DNA from: Ktedonobacter sp. SOSP1-85
GTDB taxonomy: Bacteria; Chloroflexota; Ktedonobacteria; Ktedonobacterales; Ktedonobacteraceae
DNA: 64,000 nucleotides
Direction: 5' to 3'
Assembly: GCF_016587415.1 (NCBI RefSeq)
Contig: NZ_BNJI01000001.1
Span: 6,115,501-6,179,500 of the forward strand
The notes under the pieces are model-generated. The model saw only the letters and a list, made by a program, of their open reading frames with translations, had not been told where the DNA came from and did no database searches. The translations under genes and the position numbers were made by a program. This document shows, in pieces, positions 9,214 to 18,758 of the stretch. The first letter of the stretch is position 1. Every line of letters begins with the position of its first letter.

Positions 9214-9234
9214 GGCCTTTCTCTCCACTGGAGG

Positions 9235-10328
9235 CTAGCTGATTGGTAGCTCCTCTTCGTTGACTACGGGCTGAGCTTCTTCTTCTGCCTGTTCGCCAGC
9301 ATCCACATGCGCAACTGGCTCTTCCTCTTTAGGGTGTACTGCCTCTGGTACAGGTTGCTGCGTGTGTAATGTCGCTGCTGGCGGTGGCGTAGAGAGTCTT
9401 TGTGGTCTGTAGTTCGTCACCTGTCTGCCCCTGCGCCAGCGCCTGTAGAGCCAGATGAGGATTAGAGTTGGGATAATATAGATGCTGAAGGCCAGCAGCC
9501 AGATGAGGATCGAGACCAGGAATTGGAAGAAGTGGAGCGAGGCCTGGAAGGCATCGTGCGCGATTTGACCGGCGTTCCAACTATTGCCGCTGGGGGCCGT
9601 AGGTGTAGCGGAGCCATCTCCTGGCGGTTGAAGCGTGATCGAAATGGGATAGAAGGTGGTCTGGTCGCTCAGAGCATTGAGGTGTCCTTCTGCCTGTTCG
9701 ATCTGCCCCTCGACATCCGACAACTGCGAATTAATGCTCAAGACATCCGACATTGATTGGGCATTCTTCATCAAATCCTGTAGGCGCTGCTGCTCGACGC
9801 GCAGATTCTTGAGGCGTGACTGCGTATCAATGTAGTCATTGGTGGCGTTCTGCACCGACTCATTGAGGCTAAGCAGGCGCCCGTTGTGCTTGGCAGGATA
9901 GTCTACCAGGTAGCGCTGAATCTGGGTATAGTCGCTGGCCTGCACGGAGAAGGTAATGGTAATCGTATACGTATCTCCGTTCAGTTGGTATTGCATACCC
10001 GAAGAGGAGGCGCGTGTATCAGTGCTCGTGATCCAGTTTTGTAGATCATTGGCGGTACTGTTTGTGTCTTTGGCCTCCATGGTGACATTCAGTTGCTTAA
10101 TGAGGTACTGTGGCGTGTAGTTTGTCGGCGCATTGGATGTAGAAGACCCACTCGCATTGCTGGAGCTGGCCTGCTTGGAAGTATTATAGCTTGCTGTGCT
10201 ACCAGTATTGCTGCTGGCTGTGCCGCCGCTCGTGCTCGCGCCTCCACAGCCTACAAGGAAAATGGTCAACAATAAGCAGAGCAGGCCCCTAGTTTTAGGC
10301 CTCGTAGCTGGTTTCCCCGGCCCTTCAT
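9235..10328 (-). CDS. DUF4349-type lipoprotein with coiled coil and C-terminal membrane segment; frameshift in signal peptide
   Basis: The intact frame begins near 10272 with LTIFLVGCGG, a lipobox without a proper start. An ATG at 10328, with an excellent RBS (AAGGAG at 10337-10342), lies in a different frame. One extra base in the C run at 10315-10318 would join them into a classic lipoprotein signal peptide with basic n-region KGRGKPATRPKTR. After a Ser/Thr/Asn-rich linker comes a DUF4349-like domain, a coiled coil (~residues 115-185), a membrane helix (LVSILIWLLAFSIYIIP) and a basic then acidic cytoplasmic tail ending in EEEL. Function is unknown; the family is membrane-associated. Confidence 0.8.
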
Positions 10329-10546
10329 AATTGCGGCTCCTTTTTTAGACATAAAAATACAACAACCGTATGTGTGGACAACGGTATACATTGTGTGGCT
10401 GTTGCAGAGCAGCCAGTATAGAGATGATTTGTCTAGCTTTAACTCTACTCTAAGAGACGTTAGAGGCGCGTGTTTTGTTCCCGGGAGGTTTGCATGTTGT
10501 GCTAGATATAATACGCATTTTGCGTTAAACTTCTCACAATATACCT

Positions 10547-10605
10547 AAAAAAAGGATGGGCGCGTGGTGCTGGCATTCGCCAGCACCACGCGCCCATCCT
10601 TTTTC
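10547..10605 (-). terminator. Terminator of the first sugar ABC operon
   Basis: GGATGGGCGCGTGGTGCTGG (10554 on) pairs with its complement (to 10599) across a 4-nt loop. An A run before and a T run after make it bidirectional. It lies 35 bp after the minus-strand operon end at 10640. Confidence 0.92.
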
Positions 10606-10639
10606 CACCCTTTCGCATCGCAGGCGCGAGAGAGGGCGC

Positions 10640-11512
10640 TTAGCCTTTGAGGCCTGTTCCAGCCACGCCCTGAATGATCTGGCGCTGGAAGAACAGGAAG
10701 ACGATTAGGACCGGTAGACCGCCCGCGACCGCCGAGGCCATGATCTGCGCATAGCGGACGCCATAGGAGGTCTGGACCGTCGCCAGGCCGACTGGCAGCG
10801 TCATCATGTCAACGCCAGTGGCGACGATGAAGGGCCAGAGGAAGTTGTTCCAGACGCCGATAAAGGTAATGATCGCCACTGCCGAGATCGCGGTGCGCGC
10901 CAGGGGCATCCAGATCTGCCAGTAGACGCGGAAGCGACTGGCCCCGTCAACGATGGCTGCCTCCTCCAGTTCCTGTGGGATGTTATCAAAGAACTGCTTG
11001 AAGATGAATACCGCCAGGGGAGAGGCAATCTGTGGCAGGATAATGCCCCAGTAGGTGTTGACAAGGTTCATCTGCTGCATCTCGGTGAAGAGGGGCACGA
11101 TCAGGATCTGACCGGGGACCATCAAGCCGGCGAGAATGATCCAGAAGAGGGGACCTCGGGCGCGAAAACGAATGCGCGAGAGACCAAACGCGGCCAGGCT
11201 CGCCAGGACAATGACCAGTACCGTGGCGATCAACGCCGTAAACGCGCTATTAAAGTACCAGCGGAAGATATCCGCTGTACTGAAGACGTTGTGGTAGGCG
11301 TCACCCGTGAAGTGCGAGGCCAGCCAGCTTACAGGCACTGTAGTGGTCTCTGCCTCTGGTTTCAGCGAGGTATCGACCGCCCAGAGCAGGGGAATGATCC
11401 ACAGCAGCGCCATGATCGTCAGCAAGACAAGCGCGAGCGTGCGCGAAAGCGAGAAACGTTTCCTGGGTTCTGCCTGCCCCCGAGTCGACAGGTTGGATGC
11501 CAGACTACTCAT
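10640..11512 (-). CDS. Sugar ABC transporter permease, MalG type
   Basis: About 290 aa from ATG 11512, which overlaps the upstream permease stop in ATGAGTAG. Six predicted membrane helices, and the EAA loop ELEEAAIVDGASRFRVYWQIWMPL that docks the ATPase. It forms the membrane channel with the MalF-type partner at 11505-12455. No nucleotide-binding subunit is encoded in this operon, so a shared MsmK/UgpC-like ATPase elsewhere is likely. Last gene of the operon, with a terminator at 10605. Confidence 0.92.
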   Translation of the reverse strand: MSSLASNLSTRGQAEPRKRFSLSRTLALVLLTIMALLWIIPLLWAVDTSLKPEAETTTVPVSWLASHFTGDAYHNVFSTADIFRWYFNSAFTALIATVLVIVLASLAAFGLSRIRFRARGPLFWIILAGLMVPGQILIVPLFTEMQQMNLVNTYWGIILPQIASPLAVFIFKQFFDNIPQELEEAAIVDGASRFRVYWQIWMPLARTAISAVAIITFIGVWNNFLWPFIVATGVDMMTLPVGLATVQTSYGVRYAQIMASAVAGGLPVLIVFLFFQRQIIQGVAGTGLKG

Positions 11513-12455
11513 TACCTTTTGCCTCCCTACGATACAGTACGACAAACTGGATGGCTGTTACGACGAGTACAACGATAAAGAAGAGATACGACATCGCCGA
11601 TGCGAATCCGACGCGGAAGGAGGTGAAGGCCGAATCGTATATGTATTCCAGCATGGGGCGGGTCATAAAGTTTGGGCCGCCACCCGTGAGCAGGGCCGCC
11701 TGCGCGTAGAGCTGGAGCGAGCCAATGACCTGGAGGATAATCACGGTAACCGTCGTATTCTTCAGGAGTGGAACGGTAATGCTAAAAAGCTTCGAGCTGG
11801 AGTTCGCGCCATCAATTGAGGCCGCTTCATAGATCTCCTGGGGAATTTGTTGTAGACCTGCCAGGTAGAGCAGGAAGTTAAAACCAAGCGTCCACCAGAC
11901 CGTCACAATCACGACCGAGAGCATCGCCACATTGGGATCGGACAGCCAGGCGACCTCTTTGAACCCAAAGGCCGTGATCACGCTATTGAGCAGGCCAAAG
12001 CCAGGCTGGTAGAGCCAGTTCCAGATCAGGACCACCACCGAGACCGGCAGGATATATGGAGCAAAGAAGGCCAGGCGGAAGAGCCAGCGCGCGGGGATGG
12101 CCATATTCGCCAGCAAAGCCAGGCCCAGGCTCAGCACCACCAGAATAGGTGTGCTAATGATGGTAAAGAGGAAGGTGTTTCCCAGGGCACCCCAGAAGTT
12201 GGCGTCGCCCAGGGCCTCAGCATAGTTGCTCAAGCCCATGAACACATCGGTGCCTGTGCCCGCCAGGCTCCAGTTAAAGAAGCTCATGCGGAAGCCGAGA
12301 ATGACGGGCCAGATGAGAAAGATGGCGTAAGCCAGCAGGAATGGAAGGACAAAGGCAAAGCCGGTTAGTTCATTGCGCCAGCGAGCCTGCCTTCTGGCCT
12401 GCTGCGCCTTCTGAAGACGCTCGGCAGGCTGTTGTTCAAGCAAAATTTCTGACAT
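11505..12455 (-). CDS. Sugar ABC transporter permease, MalF type
   Basis: 316 aa. A cytoplasmic N-terminal tail rich in Gln/Arg precedes TM1 (FAFVLPFLLAYAIFLIWPV); six helices in total. The EAA loop is EIYEAASIDGANSSSKLFSI. Overlap with the next permease indicates translational coupling. Start ATG 12455 lies 30 bp after the stop of the binding-protein gene. Confidence 0.92.
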   Translation of the reverse strand: MSEILLEQQPAERLQKAQQARRQARWRNELTGFAFVLPFLLAYAIFLIWPVILGFRMSFFNWSLAGTGTDVFMGLSNYAEALGDANFWGALGNTFLFTIISTPILVVLSLGLALLANMAIPARWLFRLAFFAPYILPVSVVVLIWNWLYQPGFGLLNSVITAFGFKEVAWLSDPNVAMLSVVIVTVWWTLGFNFLLYLAGLQQIPQEIYEAASIDGANSSSKLFSITVPLLKNTTVTVIILQVIGSLQLYAQAALLTGGGPNFMTRPMLEYIYDSAFTSFRVGFASAMSYLFFIVVLVVTAIQFVVLYRREAKGNE

Positions 12456-12485
12456 GACGAATCCTCTCTGTGCTGTAGAGCGTCC

Positions 12486-13844
12486 TTAAAACGGTTTGGG
12501 CGTTTGCAACTGCTTGAGCATGGCCGCGCGGAATTGCTGGATGCCCTGCTTGGGCGTCTTTTGCTGCGTGATGATTGACTGAAAGGCCGCGCCCGCCTGG
12601 TTTTCCAGCTCAGAGGCCGCTCCACCAAACCAGACCGGGGGATCGTACACCACGTTTGAGGCTTCGGCCGCGTAGTGCGACTGAGGTACGAGCTGTTTAT
12701 ATTCGCTGCTGGTCGCTACGGGCAGATACGTCGGAATGTGTCCACCTTGTGCCCAGATATAGCTACTCTTGAGAAGCTCGCTGACAAATTTAATGCTCAT
12801 TGCGCGCCGTTCTGGATCAACCGTCCCCTGGCGTGGCAGGACGAGAGAGTGCGAGTCGGCCCAGGTCTGCTGGCCACCAAAGACATTAGGGAAGAGTGTC
12901 ATGTCGAATTTCATCTTCTGCGTCTGGAAGGTCGTGACCTCCCACTCACCATTCCAGTGGAAGCCTGCTTTCCCGCCGCTGAAGAGCGCAACAGCTCCCG
13001 GATAATCGATATTGGTGCTGCCTACCTCTTTGGCGAGCTTCGAGATATAGGCCAGGACCTGCTCCGCCTTGTCATCTTCAAAGGTCAGTTGCGTGCCATC
13101 TGCTGAGAAATACTGCCCATTGAGCTGAGCATAAAGGGCGCAGAAGACGCGCCAGCAGGTGGAGGGATCACCCACGCCCAGGGCGAGGCCCAGGGCACCA
13201 GAGGCTTTTTTAGCTTCGCTAAAGGCATTGAGAACGTCGTCCTCGCCCTTGAATTCCAGGAGCTTGCCGTTGCTGTCAAGTAGCCCCGCCTTCTGGCAGA
13301 CGTCCGTGCTGTAGTACATCACCAGCGGGTGGGTATCAAGAGGAACGGCGTACAGTTTGCCGTTGTAATGCGCCTTCTGCCAGACGGGGTCCACGAAATT
13401 ATCCTGTGTGATGCCGTTGTTGGAGAGGGCGGAGGTATCGAACGGCTCAAGCAGGCCGCTTCCCGCATACATTGGTAGGCGCGACATGTGCAGAATACCC
13501 ACATCGGGTGGTCGTCCGCCCGCCGCCGCCATCGCGAGCTTGGTGTAGTAGGGGGTTCCCCAGGAGAGGGTGACCGCTTCCAGGTCAACCTCGGGGTGGT
13601 TATGCTGGAATTGTTGCACCATCTCAAGCATGCGCTCGCCGTCACCGCCACCCAGGAGATGCCAGTAGGTAATGTGTGTCTTGCCCGCGCCAAAGGCGGT
13701 TGTGCCACAAGAGCTGAGAATTCCAGCCAGGGCCGTGGTTCCCAGACCGAGAGCGGCCGCGCGCCCGAGGAAGCCTCGACGGCTAATGCGCGACGCCTGT
13801 TCTGGTTCAGAACCCGTCGTAAATGTACGCTGCTCAGAGACCAT
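12486..13844 (-). CDS. Sugar ABC transporter substrate-binding lipoprotein (family 1), Tat-type signal
   Basis: 452 aa. The start ATG 13844 has RBS GGAAGGA; the open frame extends further but crosses the operator region. The signal is ISRRGFLGRAAALGLG with a twin-arginine motif, followed by lipobox GILSSC, so it is probably a Tat-exported lipoprotein. The mature part has the family-1 SBP fold with HITYWHLLGGGDGERM at the start. Likely ligand: an oligosaccharide or glycoside; not assignable by eye. First gene of the operon driven by the promoter at 14154-14183 and controlled by the operator at 14117-14150. Confidence 0.92.
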   Translation of the reverse strand: MVSEQRTFTTGSEPEQASRISRRGFLGRAAALGLGTTALAGILSSCGTTAFGAGKTHITYWHLLGGGDGERMLEMVQQFQHNHPEVDLEAVTLSWGTPYYTKLAMAAAGGRPPDVGILHMSRLPMYAGSGLLEPFDTSALSNNGITQDNFVDPVWQKAHYNGKLYAVPLDTHPLVMYYSTDVCQKAGLLDSNGKLLEFKGEDDVLNAFSEAKKASGALGLALGVGDPSTCWRVFCALYAQLNGQYFSADGTQLTFEDDKAEQVLAYISKLAKEVGSTNIDYPGAVALFSGGKAGFHWNGEWEVTTFQTQKMKFDMTLFPNVFGGQQTWADSHSLVLPRQGTVDPERRAMSIKFVSELLKSSYIWAQGGHIPTYLPVATSSEYKQLVPQSHYAAEASNVVYDPPVWFGGAASELENQAGAAFQSIITQQKTPKQGIQQFRAAMLKQLQTPKPF

Positions 13845-14116
13845 TGAGTGATCCTTCCTTTGTGTGATACTCCTCTGAAAAAGCTGTGTCAGCGCCACAC
13901 GGTTACAAGCATGGCAGGCCTCTCTGTAACTTACACTCCCAGTTGAATCTGCGTGAATAGGATCGAGGATACAAGCAGGTGATTGACGTTGTAATTGCAT
14001 ATGAGCAACAATAAAAGACCGGAAGAAGAGATCGTCACCAGCGTTGGTACCTCGGCACCTCTAAAAATCTACGTTGATCCGTGAATTCGCCTGTCAGATT
14101 TCTTGTAACTCCACTT

Positions 14117-14150
14117 TTACAACGTTGTAATCGCGATTACAACGTTGTAA
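14117..14150. promoter_or_regulatory. Double palindromic LacI-type operator
   Basis: Two copies of the perfect palindrome TTACAACGTTGTAA are separated by TCGCGA, so the whole 34 bp is itself palindromic. It begins 3 bp beyond the -10 of the minus-strand promoter, where bound repressor would block transcription start. A related CGTTGTA half-site (about 14239) follows the -10 of the regulator's own promoter. Confidence 0.85.
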
Positions 14151-14153
14151 AGA

Positions 14154-14183
14154 ACTGTACCATATAAAATTTACCATTGTCAA
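14154..14183 (-). promoter_or_regulatory. Promoter of the first sugar ABC operon
   Basis: On the minus strand, TTGACA (14183-14178) and TACAGT (14159-14154) are 18 nt apart. The double operator lies immediately downstream. Confidence 0.75.
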
Positions 14184-14201
14184 TATAATTTGGCGTTTGC
14201 A

Positions 14202-14231
14202 TTGACGGTAATAAATTTTTCATGGTATAGT
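14202..14231 (+). promoter_or_regulatory. Promoter of the LacI-family regulator
   Basis: TTGACG (14202-14207) and TATAGT (14226-14231) are 18 nt apart, about 50 nt before the GTG start. The half-operator just downstream suggests autoregulation. Confidence 0.75.
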
Positions 14232-14280
14232 TGTCTGACGTTGTATTTCATGGAGTTCTGGGAAAAGGAATAAGAAACAC

Positions 14281-15315
14281 GTGCCAACGACGCTCAAAGA
14301 TGTCGCATTACGCGCTGGAGTTTCTATAAAAACGGTTTCCAATGTGATTCATGGGCGGGTGTATGTCACTGATGAGAAGCGCGAGCGGGTTGAAGAGGCG
14401 CTCAAGGAGCTAAACTACCAGCCCAATCTCTCGGCACGCTATCTGCGCAAGGGACGTGTGGGTGTGATTGGCCTGGCTATCCCTGAACTCTTAAACCCCT
14501 ATTTTGCAGAGGTCAGCAATACTATTATCCTGGCTGCGGGGCGCCAGGCGTATACCGTCCTGGTGGATACGACTGGGGGGGAACGCGCCAATGAGCGTAT
14601 GGTCATCAATGGATGGCGCCCGCAACTCTTAGATGGGGTGATCTTAAGTCCCCTGGCGCTTGAGCAGGAGGATCTGCAACCTGGCCTGGTTGAGACGCCC
14701 GTGGTGCTGCTGGGCGAGCGCTTCCTCGATGTTCCCCATGATCACGTGGCGATTGATAACGTTGCCGCGGCTTATGAAGCTACCTGCCACCTCTTGCGCC
14801 TGGGTTACAGGCGTATCGCCGCTATTGGTCTGCGCATCGATATCCCCGACCAGGCGGAAACGTCCAAACTACGCCTGCGTGGCTACCTGCAAGCCTTACA
14901 GGAGGCTGGCATCGCCTCTGATAGGCAACTGATTACCACAACCGAAGCCTTTTATGATCGAGAGAGTGGCTATAGCGCTATACGTCGCCTGTTCGCTGAT
15001 GGTGTAGCCGTGGATGCCATTTTTTGCTTCAATGACTTGATGGCGCTGGGAGCCATACGTGCCCTCTATGACATGGGATTGCGCGTGCCCGAGGATGTCG
15101 CGGTCATCGGCTTTGATGATATCGAGGAGGGGCGCTATGCCTTTCCAGCGCTGACGACCATCTCGCCCGATAAGAAACTGATTGGCGAGACGGCGGTCGA
15201 TTTCCTGCTGGGGCGTATCGAGGGCACGCGTGATGTACCACCAGAGCGTGTGTATATCCCTTTCCGGCTCATTGAGCGTGAAAGCACAGTGGGGCGTGCA
15301 GGAGCCAAACTGTAG
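14281..15315 (+). CDS. LacI-family transcriptional regulator
   Basis: 344 aa from GTG 14281 (purine-rich AAAAGGAATAAG upstream). N-terminal HTH TLKDVALRAGVSIKTVSNVI, hinge helix region NYQPNLSARYLRKG, then a periplasmic-binding-protein-like sensor domain ending DIEEGRYAFPALTTISPDK. It is divergent from the sugar ABC operon and very probably its repressor, acting at TTACAACGTTGTAA palindromes; the effector is likely the transported sugar or a product. The TAG stop (15313-15315) is inside repeat element R3. Confidence 0.93.
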   Translation: MPTTLKDVALRAGVSIKTVSNVIHGRVYVTDEKRERVEEALKELNYQPNLSARYLRKGRVGVIGLAIPELLNPYFAEVSNTIILAAGRQAYTVLVDTTGGERANERMVINGWRPQLLDGVILSPLALEQEDLQPGLVETPVVLLGERFLDVPHDHVAIDNVAAAYEATCHLLRLGYRRIAAIGLRIDIPDQAETSKLRLRGYLQALQEAGIASDRQLITTTEAFYDRESGYSAIRRLFADGVAVDAIFCFNDLMALGAIRALYDMGLRVPEDVAVIGFDDIEEGRYAFPALTTISPDKKLIGETAVDFLLGRIEGTRDVPPERVYIPFRLIERESTVGRAGAKL

Positions 15316-15409
15316 GGTCCATGCTGGCATGGACTCTGAGCGAAGCGATGTCCCAGCGTTTGGGTATCAGCCAGCCGGCCTCGGAGTCCATGCCAGCATG
15401 GACCCTACA
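15311..15409 (+). repeat. Gene-end inverted-repeat element, copy R3
   Basis: 99 bp with nearly complementary ~30-nt ends. Its fifth base completes the stop codon of the LacI-family gene. It lies between convergent genes. Confidence 0.95.
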
Positions 15410-15417
15410 AGATGGAC

Positions 15418-16776
15418 TTAAACGGACGCCGGTGGCACGCCAAACAGGACATGTAGGTAGCCGTTGAGGAAGAGTCCCTGGGGATCAAGCTGCGCCCGGA
15501 TGCGCTTGAAGTCCTCCCAGCGAGGGTAGAGGCTCGCCAACTGCTCTGCCGTGAGAGTGTGCATCTTGCCCCAGTGGGGACGCCCCTGGTAGTGTTGATA
15601 AATTTCCTCGACGGCCTGGAAATAGTCTTTGTAGCGCATTCCGCGATACATATGTACAGCGATATAGGCGGAATCACGCTGGTAGGCTGGGCTGAGCCAG
15701 ATATCATCACCCTGCACAAAGCGGCATTCGATGGGGAAATGGACCTCAAAGTTGTGTTTCTCAATGCAGCGCTTTACCTCGGCGAGGACGGTGGTGAAGT
15801 GCTCGGCGGGAATGTTGTATTCCATCTCCTGGAAGCGCACCCAGCGCGGGGTGGCAAAGATCAAATGACTGTAGTCAACTTCGTCTACGGGGGAGATACC
15901 CATAGCGGAGATGCGACTGATGGTAGGTGTAAGGCGAGGGAAGAGGCGGCAGGCCTCCGAGAGCAGCCAGTAGAGGCCATTCTCCAGCGCGACCTGGTTA
16001 ATCGTGCTCCAGAGACTTCCAGCGTTGGGCGCGGCCTCCGTTTCATTGGCAAACTTGGTCTGGACCCACTTTGTATGCGGGAGCCAGTAAAATTCGAAGT
16101 GGCTATTCTCCTGTTTGTAGCTCTCCAGATGCTCCAGGCAGCTTTCAAGAGATTCACGATGGCTGCGGTAGTGCAGGCGCTTGCTGGGAACGGTGCGCAA
16201 TTTGACGTGTGTGAGAATGCCCAGGCTGCCCAGCGAGACCTGCGCGGCCTTAAAAATATCAGGGCGCTCTTCAGGTGAGCATTCTAGCTCTTCGCCCTGC
16301 GCCGTCAGCAGGGTCAGGCCAACGACCTGCGTCGCGATGGTGCCAAACTGAATGCCGGTACCGTGCGTACCCGTGCTGATGGCGCCTGCAATGCTTTGCA
16401 CGTCGATATCACCCAGGTTCTCCTGAGCTAAACCATGTTCATGTAGCAATTTGCCCAGCGTGCTTAGCTTGGTGCCTGCACGTACAGTGACTATGTCCTG
16501 TTGCTCGTCCACTTTCTCGACATGCTCGATCCCCTGCCAGTTGTCCAACGAAATAAGCGTATCATTAGTCTGTACGAGGGGCGTGAAGGAGTGCCCCGCA
16601 CCGACGACGCGCACCTGTCCACCTGCTGTGCCTGCCTGGAGGACAAGCTTACGCAGTTCCTCTATCGTGCTTGGGTGCGCGAAGTTCTGGGGCGTGCAGG
16701 CAACCGAACCCGACCAGTTGCGCCAGTTACGCGCGCTTCCCGTGCTGGTTGGGGCCATCAAACTCTTCTGGCTCAT
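15418..16776 (-). CDS. FAD-linked oxidase of the aldonolactone oxidase family
   Basis: 452 aa. N-terminal FAD-binding PCMH domain with RVVGAGHSFTPLVQTNDTLI, where the His of GHS is the usual covalent FAD attachment. The C-terminal ALO domain has HWGKMHTLTAEQLASLYPRW and ends RIRAQLDPQGLFLNGYL. Family activity: oxidation of aldono-1,4-lactones or alditols by O2. No signal peptide, so cytosolic. It is the second gene of a pair with the PLP enzyme (23-bp gap), an arrangement known from other high-GC bacteria. Substrate not assignable. Confidence 0.9.
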   Translation of the reverse strand: MSQKSLMAPTSTGSARNWRNWSGSVACTPQNFAHPSTIEELRKLVLQAGTAGGQVRVVGAGHSFTPLVQTNDTLISLDNWQGIEHVEKVDEQQDIVTVRAGTKLSTLGKLLHEHGLAQENLGDIDVQSIAGAISTGTHGTGIQFGTIATQVVGLTLLTAQGEELECSPEERPDIFKAAQVSLGSLGILTHVKLRTVPSKRLHYRSHRESLESCLEHLESYKQENSHFEFYWLPHTKWVQTKFANETEAAPNAGSLWSTINQVALENGLYWLLSEACRLFPRLTPTISRISAMGISPVDEVDYSHLIFATPRWVRFQEMEYNIPAEHFTTVLAEVKRCIEKHNFEVHFPIECRFVQGDDIWLSPAYQRDSAYIAVHMYRGMRYKDYFQAVEEIYQHYQGRPHWGKMHTLTAEQLASLYPRWEDFKRIRAQLDPQGLFLNGYLHVLFGVPPASV

Positions 16777-16799
16777 ATCTATTCCCTCTTACAACTCGT

Positions 16800-18074
16800 T
16801 TATAAAAAGCATTTACCGTCGCCGCGATAGGTAGTTACCTCGTCGACGATGGTGCCAGATTGCACCAGCAGCAGGTGCGTAAAGCGTTCGCAGACCTCTC
16901 CCGCCTTGGCGTGGCGCATAAAGATGGGGTCTCCCGGGTGAAGGGCGAGCGCTCCCTTGTAGTGAACAGGTGTCTGTACCTCGCCCGCGCCCTCCATGGG
17001 GTCCAGCCTGGCTCCCTTGGGCAGATAGGGCTGAGGTTGTTTATCGAGTCCGACCGCGCCGGAGGCCGTGTAGCCTCCTCCCTGGCAGGTATAGATTTGG
17101 GGCTGAGGTCGGCGGACGATCTCGATGGCGTAGCCAAGCGCGGGCTGATAGCGAAACGCCTGGTAATTATCAAAGAGGGTGGGGGAGTAGAAGCCTGAGC
17201 CAACCGTTATTTCGGTGACTGCTGCCTCTGTGCGGGTAGTGTGTATGCTTCCGGTCCCGCCGCCATTGACGACGCGTAGTGGAAGTCCCGCCTCCTCTTG
17301 AATGTAGCGCACGATCTCTGCTCGCCTGCGTGCAATGTCTGGGAGCGAGCGCCGTTTGAGCAGGCGAACGAGGGTATTCTTTGCGCGCTGACCTGCGAAG
17401 GCGTCGCCTACTCCCGCGATCTGTGCCTCGTAGCCCATGATGCCATCGAGCAAGACATGCTCTGAGCCCTGGATATGCTCAACCAGTGGACGCACATCCG
17501 CGATGGTGCGCAGGGGTGAGCGCCAGACGCCGAAGTGCAGCCCCGGCAGGGGGAGAGACATATCAATATCCAGGCAGAGCGGCAGGCGTACGGCGAATTG
17601 CTGCGCGACGCGCTCCGCCTGCGCGATCTGCTCCAGGCTATCGACCATCAAAACGGCGCGCTTCCCCTGAGCATTGACGCGGGCAATCTCGGCGAGATCC
17701 TCCTCGTTCCAGGTGGGATAGCCCAGCAGCAGGTCATCAAAGCCCTGTTCCGCCAGAAAGGCCGCCTCACGCGTGGTAAAGCACATAATGCCCTGAAAGC
17801 ATGAATTGGCCTCCAGGATGCGGCGCAGAATAGCGGTGCTGCGGATAGACTTTGATGCCAGGCGAATATGCTTCCCTTCCGCCTGGGTGGCGATGCGCTC
17901 GACGTTCTGCTGTAAGAGGTCAAGATCCACAAAGGCAAAGGGCTTTCTTCGCGTTTTAAAGATCTCGCGGTAATACTCATAGCGCGCATCAAGCTGCTCT
18001 GGAGGATGAGGAGTGGTGGATGATAACGAACCCTGTTGTGCTGTAGTCAAAAATACTTCTTTGTGTGTAGACAT
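16800..18074 (-). CDS. PLP-dependent D-threonine-aldolase/alanine-racemase-N-domain enzyme (amino acid deaminase/aldolase type)
   Basis: About 424 aa from ATG 18074 (RBS AAAGGAT). The N-terminal alanine-racemase-like barrel begins FAFVDLDLLQQNVERI, with the PLP-Lys in RLASKSIRS. The C-terminal beta domain carries GGGYTASGAVG and PLPKGARLDPMEGAG and ends with a metal-type HAKAGE...F motif, as in D-threonine aldolase/D-serine dehydratase relatives. It probably acts on a D-amino acid or hydroxy amino acid. It is the first gene of the operon with the FAD oxidase, so the two may act on related polyol or hydroxy compounds. Confidence 0.85.
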   Translation of the reverse strand: MSTHKEVFLTTAQQGSLSSTTPHPPEQLDARYEYYREIFKTRRKPFAFVDLDLLQQNVERIATQAEGKHIRLASKSIRSTAILRRILEANSCFQGIMCFTTREAAFLAEQGFDDLLLGYPTWNEEDLAEIARVNAQGKRAVLMVDSLEQIAQAERVAQQFAVRLPLCLDIDMSLPLPGLHFGVWRSPLRTIADVRPLVEHIQGSEHVLLDGIMGYEAQIAGVGDAFAGQRAKNTLVRLLKRRSLPDIARRRAEIVRYIQEEAGLPLRVVNGGGTGSIHTTRTEAAVTEITVGSGFYSPTLFDNYQAFRYQPALGYAIEIVRRPQPQIYTCQGGGYTASGAVGLDKQPQPYLPKGARLDPMEGAGEVQTPVHYKGALALHPGDPIFMRHAKAGEVCERFTHLLLVQSGTIVDEVTTYRGDGKCFL

Positions 18075-18260
18075 GGCAGCATCCTTTATGCAGGCAAAAT
18101 AAGAGGTCCTGTTTGGATAACTTGCCCCTGAGTGTAGCATCTAGAAATGCGCAGCGTCAAGCAAGCATAATAAACGAGCTAGCCACGAATTCACGCGCTC
18201 CAACGTGTGAAAGGAAAAGGGTTCGCAGAAGGATGGAGCCGTTCAAGAAGGAGAGATGCT

Positions 18261-18758
18261 ATGTCGACACGTGCGCGTGAGGCCGATGCCCAGGAGTATC
18301 CATTGTGGATCAAGGATGCCGTTGCCGGATGTGTAGCGACTGCGCCAATGACGCTGTTTATGCTGCTTACACAACGCTTCTTGCCGCATGGGCAGCGCTA
18401 CGATCTGCCACCCGAGATCATCATACAAGACCTGGCGCGGCGAGCGCACCTCCATTGGCGGCTCAGCAAGCGCCAGATCTTGCTGGCGACGCTTGTATCT
18501 CATTTCGGCTATGGAACTGCTATGGGCCTGTTCTATAGACCTGTCGAGCGCTATATGCCCGGACCGTCACTGGCGAAGGGAGGCGGCTTTGGCCTGCTTG
18601 TCTGGGCCGCAAGCTACCTTGGACTCCTGCCCGCGCTGGGGCTGGTAGAGTCAGCCTACCGCGAACCCGGACGGCGTAACCTGATGATGATCGCCGCCCA
18701 CCTGGTCTGGGGGAGCGCGACGGGCTTGCTTGCGTCCCTGTTTGCCAACCGACGCTAG
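18261..18758 (+). CDS. Small multi-span membrane protein (DUF1440/DUF6789-like)
   Basis: 165 aa from ATG 18261, behind GAAGGAGAG. The frame also extends upstream without an RBS. Four hydrophobic segments, beginning DAVAGCVATAPMTLFMLL and including HFGYGTAMGLFYRPVERY, FGLLVWAASYLGLLPALG and AHLVWGSATGLLASLF. The Gly/Ala-rich helices resemble the YagU/DUF1440 type of inner membrane protein; function unknown. Its stop overlaps the convergent NUDIX gene by 4 bp. Confidence 0.75.
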   Translation: MSTRAREADAQEYPLWIKDAVAGCVATAPMTLFMLLTQRFLPHGQRYDLPPEIIIQDLARRAHLHWRLSKRQILLATLVSHFGYGTAMGLFYRPVERYMPGPSLAKGGGFGLLVWAASYLGLLPALGLVESAYREPGRRNLMMIAAHLVWGSATGLLASLFANRR

